Shown here: positions 33,519 to 42,802 of the stretch, piece after piece
Layout of the letters: each line of letters starts with the position of its first letter
Position numbering within the stretch: position 1 is the stretch's first letter
Assembly: GCA_942492225.1 (NCBI GenBank)
Contig: CALODS010000050.1
Location: forward strand, 1 to 42,812
Direction of reading: 5' to 3'
DNA: 42,812 bases
Source of the DNA: JAFGTX01 sp942492225
GTDB taxonomy: Bacteria > Bacillota > Clostridia > Peptostreptococcales > Acidaminobacteraceae
The notes under the pieces: generated by a model
Told to the model about the DNA's origin: nothing
The model's database searches: none
What the model saw: the letters and a program-made list of their open reading frames with translations, nothing else
Program-made: the position numbers and the translations under genes

Positions 33519-35606
33519 CTAGAATAATTGGTTTGGATCAATGATTAAGGCAACAGAACCGTTACCAAGAATCGTAGCACCAGCAATAACTTTAATTCCG
33601 GTTAAATATTTACCTAGAGATTTAATAACAATCTCTTGCTGTCCGATTAAGCTATCTACTACAATACCGGCTTCCTGATCACCTTTTCTTACAACAACAA
33701 CAATCATTTCATCCTTTTGAACTTGTTCTTCTTGATATGTTACATCAAGAACCTTATTTAATCTAATGATTGGTAGCGTCTTATTTCTGTATAAAACAAC
33801 TTCTTGATTTTGTACCAAACTAATTGCTGACGTTTGAATGGTGGTAATTTCTTTGATGTTATTAAGCGGTAACGCATATTTTTCATTACCTAAATTCACC
33901 ATTAAAGCTTGGATAATAGCAAGTGTTAATGGTAAACGAATAGTAAACTTACTTCCCTCTCCAAGAACACTATCTACTTCAACCGTACCATTTAAAGATT
34001 CAATCTTCGTTTTAACAACATCTAAGCCTACACCTCTACCTGAAAGATCTGTAATTTTTTCAGCCATACTAAATCCTGGTCTGAAGAGTAAGTTAATTAA
34101 TTCCTTTTGATTCATTGTTTCAACTTCAGATGCCGTTGCAACACCTTTTTTGAGTGCGATAGCACCAATTTTATTATCATCGATACCGTTTCCATTATCT
34201 TCGACTTCAATACAAACTGTATTACCATCTGGATAAGCTCTTAAATAAACAGAACCCGTTTCCTCTTTACCCTTATTTGCTCTCTCTTCTAAAGATTCAA
34301 TACCATGATCTATAGAGTTTCTAATTAAGTGAATTAGGGGATCTGCAATTTCATCAATAACCGTTCTATCTACTTCAGTCTCTTCACCAGACATAAACAG
34401 TTTAATACCTTTTCCAAGTTCTTTAGATAAGTCTCTTACCATTCTTGGGAATCTATTAAATACTCTTTCGACTGGTACCATTCTTACTTTCATAACAGCA
34501 TCATGAAGACTTGTAGTAATTCTTTCTAAGTATTCTATTGCCTCATGGCTATTTTGCACACCTGACTGATCAGTGTCCTCTAGACGCGTTTTAATAATGA
34601 TTAGCTCACTTACTAAATTCATAAGCGTATCCAGACGTTCTATATCAACTCTAACTGTTTTAGCTGTTGTTTTTTGTTTGGCTTGTTTAGAATCATCTTT
34701 TGATTCGGCAGATGCTTTATCGTCTCTCGCCTCAACAACTGCAACTTTTTCTTCTGCAACCGCTGTATTGACAACCTCGATATCTTTTACGACTTCTTTT
34801 ACGACATCTGTCGATCCATCTAGATGTATTTCTTCAACAATTGCCATTTCAATTTCTGATACTTTTTCAATTTCATTTTTAGTTGTTGTGGCATCTAATT
34901 TTGAAACATAAATCAATTCAAAACTATCATCAAATTTTTCATCTTCTATTTCTTCTGTGATTGGATGTGATTTAAGAATTTCTCCATACTCTTCAAGTGT
35001 ATTAAATACAATGAATGCACGTGCTGCTTTAAGCATAGCATCTGATTGTAAAACAACTTTCACTTTAAGTGGAATGAGACCTTCTTGACCAGCTTTACTG
35101 ATAATATCTTCCATGCCATCATCAATATCAATAACAAAATCACCTTCTGCAGTTGATACTGTAACTTCTTCAACAGGTGCTTCTTCAACAGCTACTGAAT
35201 CATTAGATTCGTCAACAACCGCTTTGTGTTCTACAATTAATTTTAGACTACGCACTAGATCCGTTGTATCTCTATTACCTTCTGCACCCGTTTCGACTAA
35301 AGAATTAATATATTCTTCAAGTCCATCAAAACACTCAAATAAAATATCAATAATCGCAGTTGTTACGAGTACCTCTTTATTTCTTACTAAATGTAGTACA
35401 TTTTCCATTTCATGTGTTAAGTTGGCAACTTTAGTAAAGCCCATTGTTCCTGACATACCTTTAATTGTATGCGCAATTCTAAAAATCTCATTCAAATAAT
35501 TTAGGTCATCTGGTGAATTCTCTAAATCTAAAAGAATTGTATTCATATGTTGCAGATGTTCCTTTGATTCTTCGATAAACATGTCTAAATATTGACTCAT
35601 ATCCAT
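33519..35606 (-). CDS. cheA: Chemotaxis histidine kinase CheA
   Basis: CheA is the receptor-coupled kinase that phosphorylates CheY and CheB. The P1 domain has His46 in RIAHTIKGMSGTMGF. A CheY-binding P2-like region covers about 165-235, followed by a low-complexity acidic/Val linker. P3 begins VRVDIERLDTLMNLVSELIIIKTRL. The P4 ATPase has HLIRNSIDHGIE (N-box), VEDNGNGID (G1) and LSGRGVGLDVVK (G2). The P5 CheW-like domain ends the protein. The length is 695 residues. It is 4 nt downstream of cheB. Confidence 0.97.
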   Translation of the reverse strand: MDMSQYLDMFIEESKEHLQHMNTILLDLENSPDDLNYLNEIFRIAHTIKGMSGTMGFTKVANLTHEMENVLHLVRNKEVLVTTAIIDILFECFDGLEEYINSLVETGAEGNRDTTDLVRSLKLIVEHKAVVDESNDSVAVEEAPVEEVTVSTAEGDFVIDIDDGMEDIISKAGQEGLIPLKVKVVLQSDAMLKAARAFIVFNTLEEYGEILKSHPITEEIEDEKFDDSFELIYVSKLDATTTKNEIEKVSEIEMAIVEEIHLDGSTDVVKEVVKDIEVVNTAVAEEKVAVVEARDDKASAESKDDSKQAKQKTTAKTVRVDIERLDTLMNLVSELIIIKTRLEDTDQSGVQNSHEAIEYLERITTSLHDAVMKVRMVPVERVFNRFPRMVRDLSKELGKGIKLFMSGEETEVDRTVIDEIADPLIHLIRNSIDHGIESLEERANKGKEETGSVYLRAYPDGNTVCIEVEDNGNGIDDNKIGAIALKKGVATASEVETMNQKELINLLFRPGFSMAEKITDLSGRGVGLDVVKTKIESLNGTVEVDSVLGEGSKFTIRLPLTLAIIQALMVNLGNEKYALPLNNIKEITTIQTSAISLVQNQEVVLYRNKTLPIIRLNKVLDVTYQEEQVQKDEMIVVVVRKGDQEAGIVVDSLIGQQEIVIKSLGKYLTGIKVIAGATILGNGSVALIIDPNQLF

Positions 35607-35610
35607 AAGA

Positions 35611-36684
35611 CTACACCCCCATAGCTTTTACTATTTCATTTGGTATTTGTTGCAAATCACATTCTTTATCCACAACACCTGCCTTCACAGCTGATTTTGG
35701 CATACCATAAACAACACACGTTTCTTCATTTTGTGCAATTATATGACCATTTGTTTCAGTTTTTATTCGTTCGAGACCTTTTGCCCCGTCAGATCCCATA
35801 CCAGTCATAATTACTGCTATTATATTAAAAAGCCCTAAATCAGCAAGTGAATAATACATTGCATCAACCGATGGCCGATGACCTGTTACAGGTGGTTCTT
35901 TTGTTAGTATAATTTGATAATCAACACCTATTTTTTTTAATTTCAAATGTTGATCACCAGGTGCAATATATGCATACCCCGGTTTCAATAACTCTCTATC
36001 TTCAGCTTCCTTCACTGTAAATTCCGACATACTATCAAGTCGTTCAGCCAATGATTTGGTGAATTTCGGTGGCATATGTTGTACGATAATCGCACTTGCA
36101 TTTAAGTCACCTGGGAGCTTAGGAACAACTTCTTGTAACGCTTTAGGACCACCAGTAGATGTACCTATTGCAATAATTTTATCAATCCTTGAACCTTTTT
36201 TACCTGAAGGGATACTTCTTTGTACAGGTTGTTGTATTACAGGTTCTTTCTTGCTTGTAATAGATGGTTTCATTGGTTTCCTAAATTTAACTTTTGAGGC
36301 GACTAATATTTTTTCGTTAATTTCATTTACAATATCATCAGTATTCACTTTGAAAATACTACTCGGCTTAGATATAAAATCAATCGCACCTAATTCCAAT
36401 GCTTTTAACGTCGCATCTGCACCTTCTTTAGTAACACTACTCAGCATTACCACTGGAATTGGCGATTCTGACATTATTTTTTCTAAAGCAGTCAAACCAT
36501 CCATAACTGGCATTTCTACATCTAGTGTCACAACATCAGGTTTCAAAGATTTTATTTTTTCAATAGCATCTTCACCATTTTTTGCAGTTCCTGCAACTTC
36601 CATTTTATTAGAATTGCTAATTATATCACTTAGTACTTTCCTCATGAATGCTGAATCGTCAACAATCAGCACTCTTATTTTCAT
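35611..36684 (-). CDS. cheB: Chemoreceptor methylesterase CheB
   Basis: CheB removes methyl groups from chemoreceptors when phosphorylated. The receiver domain (1-120) has phospho-acceptor Asp55 in VVTLDVEMPVMDG. The esterase domain has catalytic Ser in IAIGTSTGGPKALQ, His in AIIVQHMPPKF, and Asp in VIMTGMGSDGAKG. The length of 357 residues is normal. The start overlaps the upstream PilZ gene (ATGA). Confidence 0.97.
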   Translation of the reverse strand: MKIRVLIVDDSAFMRKVLSDIISNSNKMEVAGTAKNGEDAIEKIKSLKPDVVTLDVEMPVMDGLTALEKIMSESPIPVVMLSSVTKEGADATLKALELGAIDFISKPSSIFKVNTDDIVNEINEKILVASKVKFRKPMKPSITSKKEPVIQQPVQRSIPSGKKGSRIDKIIAIGTSTGGPKALQEVVPKLPGDLNASAIIVQHMPPKFTKSLAERLDSMSEFTVKEAEDRELLKPGYAYIAPGDQHLKLKKIGVDYQIILTKEPPVTGHRPSVDAMYYSLADLGLFNIIAVIMTGMGSDGAKGLERIKTETNGHIIAQNEETCVVYGMPKSAVKAGVVDKECDLQQIPNEIVKAMGV

Positions 36685-37415
36685 GAATTATCCATCCCCT
36701 TATTTCTTGTTTTTCTCTCTTTTTTAAAAATAAACGAAATGATTTCTGCTCTTACACGATCATCAAGTTCTACAAATTGAAATGCCGTATCATATTTCGG
36801 ATAAGGACCATCAATAACAATACTTCGAATAACATTTGCCTTAAAATTAAAGGTTTCACCCTCTAAGGTCACTTTGCCTTGTATGACTTCATCTTCTGAA
36901 AACTTCACTTTTGATATGGCTCTAAAGCCACCACCACTAATATCGCGTCCATCCAGTGTGATATATTTTTCTTCTTCATCCTCAATGATTATGTCCTTGT
37001 TATCTTTATACTTCTCTTTCAACCGTTCATTATCCTCTTTTTTTACAACTTCTTGAAGGATTTCAAATTCCCCAACAAATGAAAATCTAAAATAATGACG
37101 TCTCTGTGTCTTTCTTATATCACTGGTTTTTTTGACAATTATCGCCGATAAATGTCCCGCTTTCTTTCTTGCGATGACGTCAGCATAAAAATCATAAATT
37201 CCAGAATTGTCCTTATTGAAAGCTATAAGAATATTTTCACCCGATCGTAAAGGAAAAAGTGCTCCTTTTTCAAGTGGTGCCGATAAAAGCATTTCTTCAT
37301 CACTTAGAATACGGTAGACATTACTCTTAAATATTTTTACTTGATTTTCTTTAGTGATAATTGATAATTCTAATGCATCTCCATCCGTTAAAAGATTTAA
37401 AAGAGTAATTTTCAT
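36681..37415 (-). CDS. PilZ-domain flagellar brake protein, YcgR-like
   Basis: The N-terminal ~95 residues resemble the YcgR-type domain (DGDALELSIITKENQVKIFKSNVYRI). The C-terminal PilZ domain has the c-di-GMP-binding arginines in RKTQRRHYFRFSF (RxxxR type) and DISGGGFRAIS (D/NxSxxG). Such proteins slow flagellar rotation when c-di-GMP is high. It is 244 residues and sits between flhG and cheB. Action at the motor is inferred from family and context. Confidence 0.85.
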   Translation of the reverse strand: MKITLLNLLTDGDALELSIITKENQVKIFKSNVYRILSDEEMLLSAPLEKGALFPLRSGENILIAFNKDNSGIYDFYADVIARKKAGHLSAIIVKKTSDIRKTQRRHYFRFSFVGEFEILQEVVKKEDNERLKEKYKDNKDIIIEDEEEKYITLDGRDISGGGFRAISKVKFSEDEVIQGKVTLEGETFNFKANVIRSIVIDGPYPKYDTAFQFVELDDRVRAEIISFIFKKERKTRNKGMDNS

Positions 37416-37423
37416 CAGCCCCT

Positions 37424-38297
37424 TTACTTATTACTAAATAATTTATTAATAAATCTTGAAAATTTATTTACTGTAGTTGATTTGTTTTCCTTATTAATTA
37501 TATTATACGCTATTAATTCAACCCCTTTTGTTGCAATTGAATTAGGGATACTCAGTGGAAAAAGGTCTCTGAAGTCTTACGGATTTCTTAACGGTGTTAT
37601 CTTCGGATAGATACCCCAAATTATTGAGCTCAATTTCTAAAAATTTTTTAGCTGCTCTATCTAATTTTCCAAATACATCTGTTCCTTCTTTTGCAGATTC
37701 CACTCTATTAATAACAAGATTTATATGACTTTCCTCTTCTGATATATTCTTGATTAAGGCATATGCATCTGTAATTGAAGTTGGATCTGGTGTAATAACG
37801 ACAATTACATCTGATGCTGCTTTTATAAAAGATAGTACAGATGTATTCAGTCCCGCTCCAGTATCAATCAAAATATAGTCAGATATATCGTTCAGTTTAT
37901 CGAAGGTATGAATTAAGCTTTCTATTTGATCCTGTCTTAAATTCACTAAATCTAACATCCCAGACCCACCACTGACAATTTTCAATCCATGAGGTCCTTC
38001 AATCATAACTTCGTCAATCGTTTTTTCGTTTCTGACAATATGTGACAATGTATATTTAGGTATAATCCCCAAGATAACATCTACATTGGCAAGACCTAAA
38101 TCCGCATCTATAATCGATACGCGTTTGCCTTGTTTGGATAAAGCAATACCGAGATTTACAGTGAAGTTTGTTTTTCCAACCCCACCTTTGCCACTAGAAA
38201 CTGTAATAATTCTAGCATCATTAGCGTACGTACTATTAGATAATTCTTCTTCTCTTACATCTTTTACGATGTCCCTTAATTTCTGCGCTTGATCCAT
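37424..38297 (-). CDS. flhG: Flagellar number regulator FlhG (YlxH, MinD-like ATPase), apparently frameshifted
   Basis: FlhG is a MinD-like ATPase that works with FlhF to set flagellar number and place. The P-loop is SGKGGVGKTNFTVNLGIAL, with IIDADLGLANVDVILG, IDTGAG and a VVITPDPTSITDAYALIK switch. The frame stops at 37542 right after RLQRPFSTEYP, short of the usual length. One base fewer in the CCCT near 37548 lets it continue as NSIATKGVELIAYNI to a stop at 37424, giving about 291 residues and an 8-nt gap to the PilZ gene, as expected. The ATG at 38297 is preferred, with GGGTG upstream. It follows flhF by one base. Confidence 0.87.
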
Positions 38298-38298
38298 A

Positions 38299-39483
38299 TT
38301 AATCACCCACTATATAATCTGCAATCTTATCTGTATTGGCAATTTCAATATCATCTGGTACACTTTGGCCAATCGTGAAGTAAGAAAGAGGTTTTCCTGT
38401 TTCAAGTTTAATATTAAGGACATTCCCTAATGAGCTCGTCTCATCTAATTTTGTCAATAACAACTTATAATCATCTAAAAATTCGTATGAGTCAATTATA
38501 CTCTTAATATCCTTATACCCCGTTGTCATGCTAATAACTAAAAATATCTCTGGATTTTCAACGTATGTGAGGATTCCTTTTAAATCTAAAAGAAGTTCGT
38601 CACTTTTATGACTTCTACCAGCTGTATCGATAAGTATACAATCTCTATCTGAATATCGATCTAATGCATCCTTTATCTCTTCTGGTTCATAAATAACTTT
38701 TAATGGTAAGCCAAGTATTTCAGAATATGTCTTTAATTGGTCTACCGCAGCGATTCTATAAGTATCTGCTGTAATAAGACCAACTGACTTGTTATTAATC
38801 AATGATAGTCTTGCTGCAAGTTTGGCCAATGTTGTCGTCTTTCCTACGCCAGTTGGTCCTACAAACAAGAAAACCCGTTTGTGATCTTCTCTTTCATCAA
38901 TAGTAAATGGCTCTTCCAATATTTCTTTAACAATAAGTCGTACAGCATTTAATACCAATTGATCTGTACTTTCATCAATATTGAGTCGTCCTTTCAAAAT
39001 ATTTCTGATTTTCTTAATGCTACTTTCATTTAAATCTTTGTTTTTTAATAAGCGATCCAATTTATCTTCTGAAATTTCTGTTTCTTTATTCAATGGTTGT
39101 TTCACAGACGTTAATTCGCCATGAGCATCTACTTTTTTTGAAAGATTCATCACTAGCTCTTTCAATTCTTCAATATCCGTTCTTTTTTCTTCTGGAATAG
39201 GTAAAACTATTTCATTTTTCTTTTGCTGACGCTCTTCAACTACTTTTTTGAGTTCATCTCGTAATTGCTGAAGTTCATCTTCGTTTAAATCCTTGGATTT
39301 ACCTTTTTTTTGATCTTGATCAATAGCAGCTACTACCTCCACTAGAGGTTTTTTAAAAACACCTAGAAACCCAGGACTTTTTATCTTTCTTGTATTCAAA
39401 ATAACAGCGTCACTACCGAGTTCATTTTTTATTTTAATCATTGCTTCGTTAATATCTTTGACAATATAACGTTTTACATTCAT
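38299..39483 (-). CDS. flhF: Flagellar biosynthesis GTPase FlhF
   Basis: FlhF is an SRP-type GTPase that sets flagellar position and recruits early basal-body parts. The N-terminal B domain is MNVKRYIVKDINEAMIKIKNELGSDAVILN. The NG domain contains FLFVGPTGVGKTTTLAKLAARL (G1), ITADTYRIAAVDQL, LIDTAGRSHK (G3) and LLTKLDETSSLG (G4). The length is 394 residues. The ATG overlaps the flhA stop by one base. Confidence 0.96.
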   Translation of the reverse strand: MNVKRYIVKDINEAMIKIKNELGSDAVILNTRKIKSPGFLGVFKKPLVEVVAAIDQDQKKGKSKDLNEDELQQLRDELKKVVEERQQKKNEIVLPIPEEKRTDIEELKELVMNLSKKVDAHGELTSVKQPLNKETEISEDKLDRLLKNKDLNESSIKKIRNILKGRLNIDESTDQLVLNAVRLIVKEILEEPFTIDEREDHKRVFLFVGPTGVGKTTTLAKLAARLSLINNKSVGLITADTYRIAAVDQLKTYSEILGLPLKVIYEPEEIKDALDRYSDRDCILIDTAGRSHKSDELLLDLKGILTYVENPEIFLVISMTTGYKDIKSIIDSYEFLDDYKLLLTKLDETSSLGNVLNIKLETGKPLSYFTIGQSVPDDIEIANTDKIADYIVGD

Positions 39484-41540
39484 TATATGTTCACCATCCC
39501 AATTGATTGAATTTCAATATCTGACTCGATTTCATTATAAGATAAAACAATTAAATCTGGTATAATTTGCTCTGTGATTTTTTTGAAGTAAAATCTTACA
39601 ATTGGTGCAGTCACAACCACTGGTTGCTCTCCTAATGAAACAAGTTTTTGTATCTGTGATGCCAAACTATTCATCATATTTTGACTTGTAACCGGATCAA
39701 TTGACAAATAAGATCCTGCATCTGATTGTTGAATAGATTCCATTAAATGTCCCTCTAAACTTTGTTCAATCGTCACGACACGTCCTTGGCCAGCAGGAAA
39801 CATTAGTTTTGAAATTTGACGTTTCAGTCCTTGACGCACATACTCCGTCAATATATTCACATCCCTCGTTATACCAGCATAATCCGCTAATATTTCAAGA
39901 ATTGTAGCTAAATCTCTTATAGAAACGCCTTCATCGAGTAAATTAGATAGCACCTTTTGAATTTCACCGATTGACATCAGTGACGGTACAAGCTCATCTA
40001 CAAGCGTTCCATGAGATTCTTTAACATTATCTATTAAGTTCTTTACATCTTGGCGCGTTAACAACTCACTTGTATGACGTTTTATTACTTCAGTTAAATG
40101 TGTTGAGATAATAGATGAGGCATCTACGACTGTATAACCAAGTATTTCTGCTGATTCTCTTTGATCACTCGTAATCCAAACAGCTGGCAAACCAAATGCT
40201 GGCTCCATTGTATCAATACCTTCTATCTCACCTTCAGCAGTTCCAGGATTCATAGCCATATAATGGTCAAACATTATTTGTCCATTTGCTACTTCTGATC
40301 CTTTTACTTTGATAATGTATTCATTTGACTCTAATTGAATGTTATCCCTTAACCTTATCATTGGTACAACAACACCCAACTCCAGTGCAATTTGACGCCT
40401 AATCATAATCAGACGGTCAAATAAATCACCACCTTGATTTGGATCGGCAAGTGGAATCACACCATAGCCAAATTCTAGCTCTATTGGATCCACCTGTAAT
40501 AAAGGAATAATGTTTTCTGGTTTTCTCAACTCTTCTGCAGGTGAACTGTCACTTTCAGCACTCTCTGATGCATGTGCCTCATCATTTTCGATAGCAGTTT
40601 TAATCTCTCTATTAAAGAGATAACCCAAGTACAAGAAAAACACACCGAGTACTGTTAGTGGAACTGTTGGCAGTGGTGTTAAAAGTCCAAGACCTGTTAA
40701 AACTCCAGATAAAATAAACATAACCTTGGGTTGATTAAAGAGCTGGCTCAGTACATCCGTTCCTAAATTTGAATCGGAAGCTGCTCTTGTTACAACAATA
40801 CCTGTGGCGACTGATATCATAAGTGCTGGTATTTGACTTACTAAACCATCCCCGACCGTTAGTAGCGTATATTTCTTTAACGCTTCAGCAAAGGTCAAGT
40901 TTAACGTCACCATACCTATAAGAAATCCTGCCAAAATATTTATCACAGTAATGATGATCCCTGCAATGGCATCACCTTTTACGAATTTACTGGCACCATC
41001 CATTGATCCATAAAAATCGGATTCTCTGGAGATTTTTGTTCGTCTTTCTCTTGCCTCATTTTCAGTTATTAAACCAGAATTTAAATCTGCATCAATAGCC
41101 ATCTGTTTACCAGGCATCGCGTCTAATGTAAAACGTGCTGCAACTTCAGATACACGTTCAGACCCTTTTGTAATAACGAGAAATTGAATTAAAATAATGA
41201 TCACAAATATGATAAAACCAACAATGGCATTACCACCAATAACAAAATCGCCAAAGGCTTGAATAACAGCACCACCTTGACCTTTTGAAAGAATTGCTCT
41301 TGTTGTGGAAATATTTAGTGATAATCTGAATAATGTTGTTATTAGTAATAATGAAGGAAATACCGAGAAATCTAGTGGTTCTGAATTAAACATTGATATT
41401 AATAAGATCAGCATTGCAAGAGAAATATTAATGCTTAAGAAAAAATCTAAAAGACCTAGACTTACGGGAATAATCATTAATAATATGATACCAATGACCA
41501 ATAGTGCTACAAATATATCTCCTATATTTCCTAATTTCAT
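39483..41540 (-). CDS. flhA: Flagellar type III export gate protein FlhA
   Basis: FlhA forms the nonameric ring of the flagellar type III export gate. The N-terminal half has about eight membrane segments and the FHIPEP-family signature (STTRAILSKGQGGAVIQAFGDFVIGGNAIVGFIIF), followed by SERVSEVAARFTLDAMPGKQMAIDADLNSGLI. The cytoplasmic half carries YTVVDASSIISTHLTEVIKRH and ends normally. The length is 685 residues. It is 13 nt downstream of the flhB fragment. Confidence 0.97.
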   Translation of the reverse strand: MKLGNIGDIFVALLVIGIILLMIIPVSLGLLDFFLSINISLAMLILLISMFNSEPLDFSVFPSLLLITTLFRLSLNISTTRAILSKGQGGAVIQAFGDFVIGGNAIVGFIIFVIIILIQFLVITKGSERVSEVAARFTLDAMPGKQMAIDADLNSGLITENEARERRTKISRESDFYGSMDGASKFVKGDAIAGIIITVINILAGFLIGMVTLNLTFAEALKKYTLLTVGDGLVSQIPALMISVATGIVVTRAASDSNLGTDVLSQLFNQPKVMFILSGVLTGLGLLTPLPTVPLTVLGVFFLYLGYLFNREIKTAIENDEAHASESAESDSSPAEELRKPENIIPLLQVDPIELEFGYGVIPLADPNQGGDLFDRLIMIRRQIALELGVVVPMIRLRDNIQLESNEYIIKVKGSEVANGQIMFDHYMAMNPGTAEGEIEGIDTMEPAFGLPAVWITSDQRESAEILGYTVVDASSIISTHLTEVIKRHTSELLTRQDVKNLIDNVKESHGTLVDELVPSLMSIGEIQKVLSNLLDEGVSIRDLATILEILADYAGITRDVNILTEYVRQGLKRQISKLMFPAGQGRVVTIEQSLEGHLMESIQQSDAGSYLSIDPVTSQNMMNSLASQIQKLVSLGEQPVVVTAPIVRFYFKKITEQIIPDLIVLSYNEIESDIEIQSIGMVNI

Positions 41541-41553
41541 CTCTTACCTACCT

Positions 41554-41784
41554 TTATGTGTTATTTCTCATTCTAAATACATAGGCTAATACTTCTGCTG
41601 TCGCTTCATAAAGATCTGGTGGTATAAACTCACCAATTTCTACCTGGGCATGCAACGCACGCGCCAGTGGTTTATTTTCTACGATAGGAATATCGTTTTC
41701 TGTCCCAACTCGTTTGATATTTGCCGCAATTAAATTTTTCCCCTTAGCAACCACAAATGGCGCATCACCCTCTATTGGAATCAC
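41554..41784 (-). CDS. flhB: FlhB C-terminal fragment, cut off at the GC-rich junction
   Basis: Only the C-terminal part of the export-gate switch protein FlhB remains: GDAPFVVAKGKNLIAANIKR, ENDIPIVENKPLARALHAQVEIG, YEATAEVLAYVFRMRNNT. This is the region after the NPTH autocleavage site. The preceding NPTH and ALxYD stretch and the whole membrane domain (about 280 residues) are missing. From about 41,785 the frame continues into unrelated GC-rich sequence. Position just before flhA confirms the identity. The GTG at 41784 is not a true start. Confidence 0.85.
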   Translation of the reverse strand: MIPIEGDAPFVVAKGKNLIAANIKRVGTENDIPIVENKPLARALHAQVEIGEFIPPDLYEATAEVLAYVFRMRNNT

Positions 41785-41815
41785 GCTGCTGGTATCCCCC
41801 CCGTTCCCGGGACGG
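41775..41815. other. Junction between AT-rich clostridial DNA and GC-rich DNA
   Basis: Base composition changes abruptly here from about one-third G+C to about two-thirds. FlhB homology ends on one side, and an Ala/Arg/Gln-rich reading frame with a good start ends on the other, both on the minus strand. There is no insertion sequence, target duplication or tRNA gene at the join. The exact base cannot be set. A chimeric assembly join is the simplest reading. Confidence 0.8.
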
Positions 41816-41990
41816 GCTGACGCTGAACCGGCGCGCGGGGCTGCACGGCGGGGCGCCGGTCGAGCTGTTCCCGGCCCCCGCGCTGGGGAATGCTGCCCTG
41901 CGAGCGGCCCCGATCGCGCGCGAAGCCGTCGGCGCTCAACAACAGGACAGATGCTGCCGCCGCCGCGATGATCATAGTATTACGGGACAT
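41790..41990 (-). CDS. Putative secreted protein, truncated at the junction
   Basis: The ATG at 41990 has AAGGGGGGG about 6-8 nt upstream. The product starts MSRNTMIIAAAAASVLLLSADGFA, a signal peptide with a hydrophobic core and a likely cleavage after FA, then continues as an Arg/Gln/Pro-rich chain. The frame ends only where it enters the AT-rich side (TGA near 41,782), so the true C-terminus is missing. I do not recognise a family. The opposite strand also has open frames in this GC-rich stretch, so the coding strand is not certain. Confidence 0.5.
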
Positions 41991-42150
41991 CTGTGACCCC
42001 CCCTTGCTTTTCGATAGCTCCGATATGCCGAATTTTAACCCTTAACCGGCGCCCGCGCAACATGGAATCAGGGGAGTGCCGCCCATTCCGTATTCCTCCC
42101 TGATCATTGCGCCTGGGGGGGAGAAAAAATCCAGGAAATAAAATTCGATG
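41991..42150. other. Divergent intergenic region
   Basis: This stretch lies between the truncated secreted-protein gene (minus) and the padR promoter (plus). ATCAGGGGA (42067-42075) and TCCCTGAT (42097-42104) form a loose inverted repeat. No gene or clear promoter for the minus-strand gene was recognised. Confidence 0.4.
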
Positions 42151-42179
42151 TTGACAGAGTATTATATGGATATTATATT
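42151..42179 (+). promoter_or_regulatory. Sigma70-type promoter of padR
   Basis: A perfect TTGACA -35 box (42151-42156) and a TATATT -10 box (42174-42179) are separated by 17 bp. They lie in a short AT-rich island within GC-rich DNA, about 45 bp before the padR start. The -10 box is inside a palindrome. Confidence 0.8.
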
Positions 42180-42197
42180 GTATGAATACAATATAAT
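42172..42197. promoter_or_regulatory. Palindromic operator over the padR -10 box
   Basis: Perfect 12-bp arms ATTATATTGTAT and ATACAATATAAT flank a 2-bp GA centre. The palindrome covers the -10 box and the expected start of transcription, a place where a bound repressor would block initiation. PadR proteins commonly repress their own genes, so autoregulation is the likely role (inferred). Confidence 0.75.
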
Positions 42198-42223
42198 TCA
42201 TAATCTACGGAGGAGGAACAGAA

Positions 42224-42802
42224 ATGGCCGAATTGTCCGAGCCGGAGGCCGCGCTGCTGGGGCTGCTCTCCGAGGAGCCGATGTACCCGTACCAGATAGA
42301 GAAAGAGGTCGAGTGGCGCGACATGCGGTTCTGGACGGAGCTGTCGATGTCGTCGATCTACAAGCTGCTCAGGAAGTGCGAGAAGGAGGGGCTCGTGAAG
42401 CGGGCTGACAGGATCAGCCCGGAGGGCCGCCTGCGCAAACTCTGCACGATCAGCGCGAAGGGCCGGAGGGCCCTGGAGGAGAAGATCGAGGACCTGCTGA
42501 GCCGGCCGGGGCACGTACGCTGGCCGGTCGACATCGGGATCTACAATTGCGACCTGCTCCCCGTGCGCAGGGTGCGCGCGGCCCTGGAGAAGTACCGCGC
42601 CGCGCTGCAGGAGAAGATCCGGGGGTACGAGGCGCTGCTGGAATTCCTGCGCGACGCCGGCTGCCCACCGCACCGCTTCGGGGTGGCGACGCGGCCGGTG
42701 TTCCTGCTGGAGGGGGAAATAGGGTGGGTCGACTCCTACCTGGCGGAACTTGATAAGCGCGGACGCCGTACCGGCGCGAAGAACCCCCGGAGGACGTCAT
42801 AA
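42224..42802 (+). CDS. PadR-family transcriptional regulator
   Basis: The winged-helix PadR domain spans residues 1 to about 85: SEPEAALLGLLSEEPMYPYQIEKEVEWRDM, then LSMSSIYKLLRKCEKEGLVKRA and LCTISAKGRRALEEKIEDLL. The C-terminal half is helical, as in the Vir_act_alpha_C type, and would form the dimer interface. The length is 192 residues. The ATG has GGAGGAGG about 8 nt upstream. Codon use is strongly GC-biased, unlike the rest of the window. A next gene begins by overlapping its stop codon and is probably its regulated partner. Confidence 0.88.
   Translation: MAELSEPEAALLGLLSEEPMYPYQIEKEVEWRDMRFWTELSMSSIYKLLRKCEKEGLVKRADRISPEGRLRKLCTISAKGRRALEEKIEDLLSRPGHVRWPVDIGIYNCDLLPVRRVRAALEKYRAALQEKIRGYEALLEFLRDAGCPPHRFGVATRPVFLLEGEIGWVDSYLAELDKRGRRTGAKNPRRTS

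Noticed and set aside
36056..36727. A 223-residue plus-strand ORF opposite cheB.
   Set aside because: It is a shadow of the cheB frame with hydrophobic low-complexity content and no family match that I can see.
41775..41815. Phage or insertion-sequence attachment site at the GC junction.
   Set aside because: No terminal repeats, integrase, transposase or tRNA gene is present on either side.
41714..41996. Plus-strand ORFs crossing or next to the GC-rich junction.
   Set aside because: They mix antisense flhB with GC-rich sequence or lack start signals. The minus-strand frame has a good ribosome-binding site and a signal peptide.
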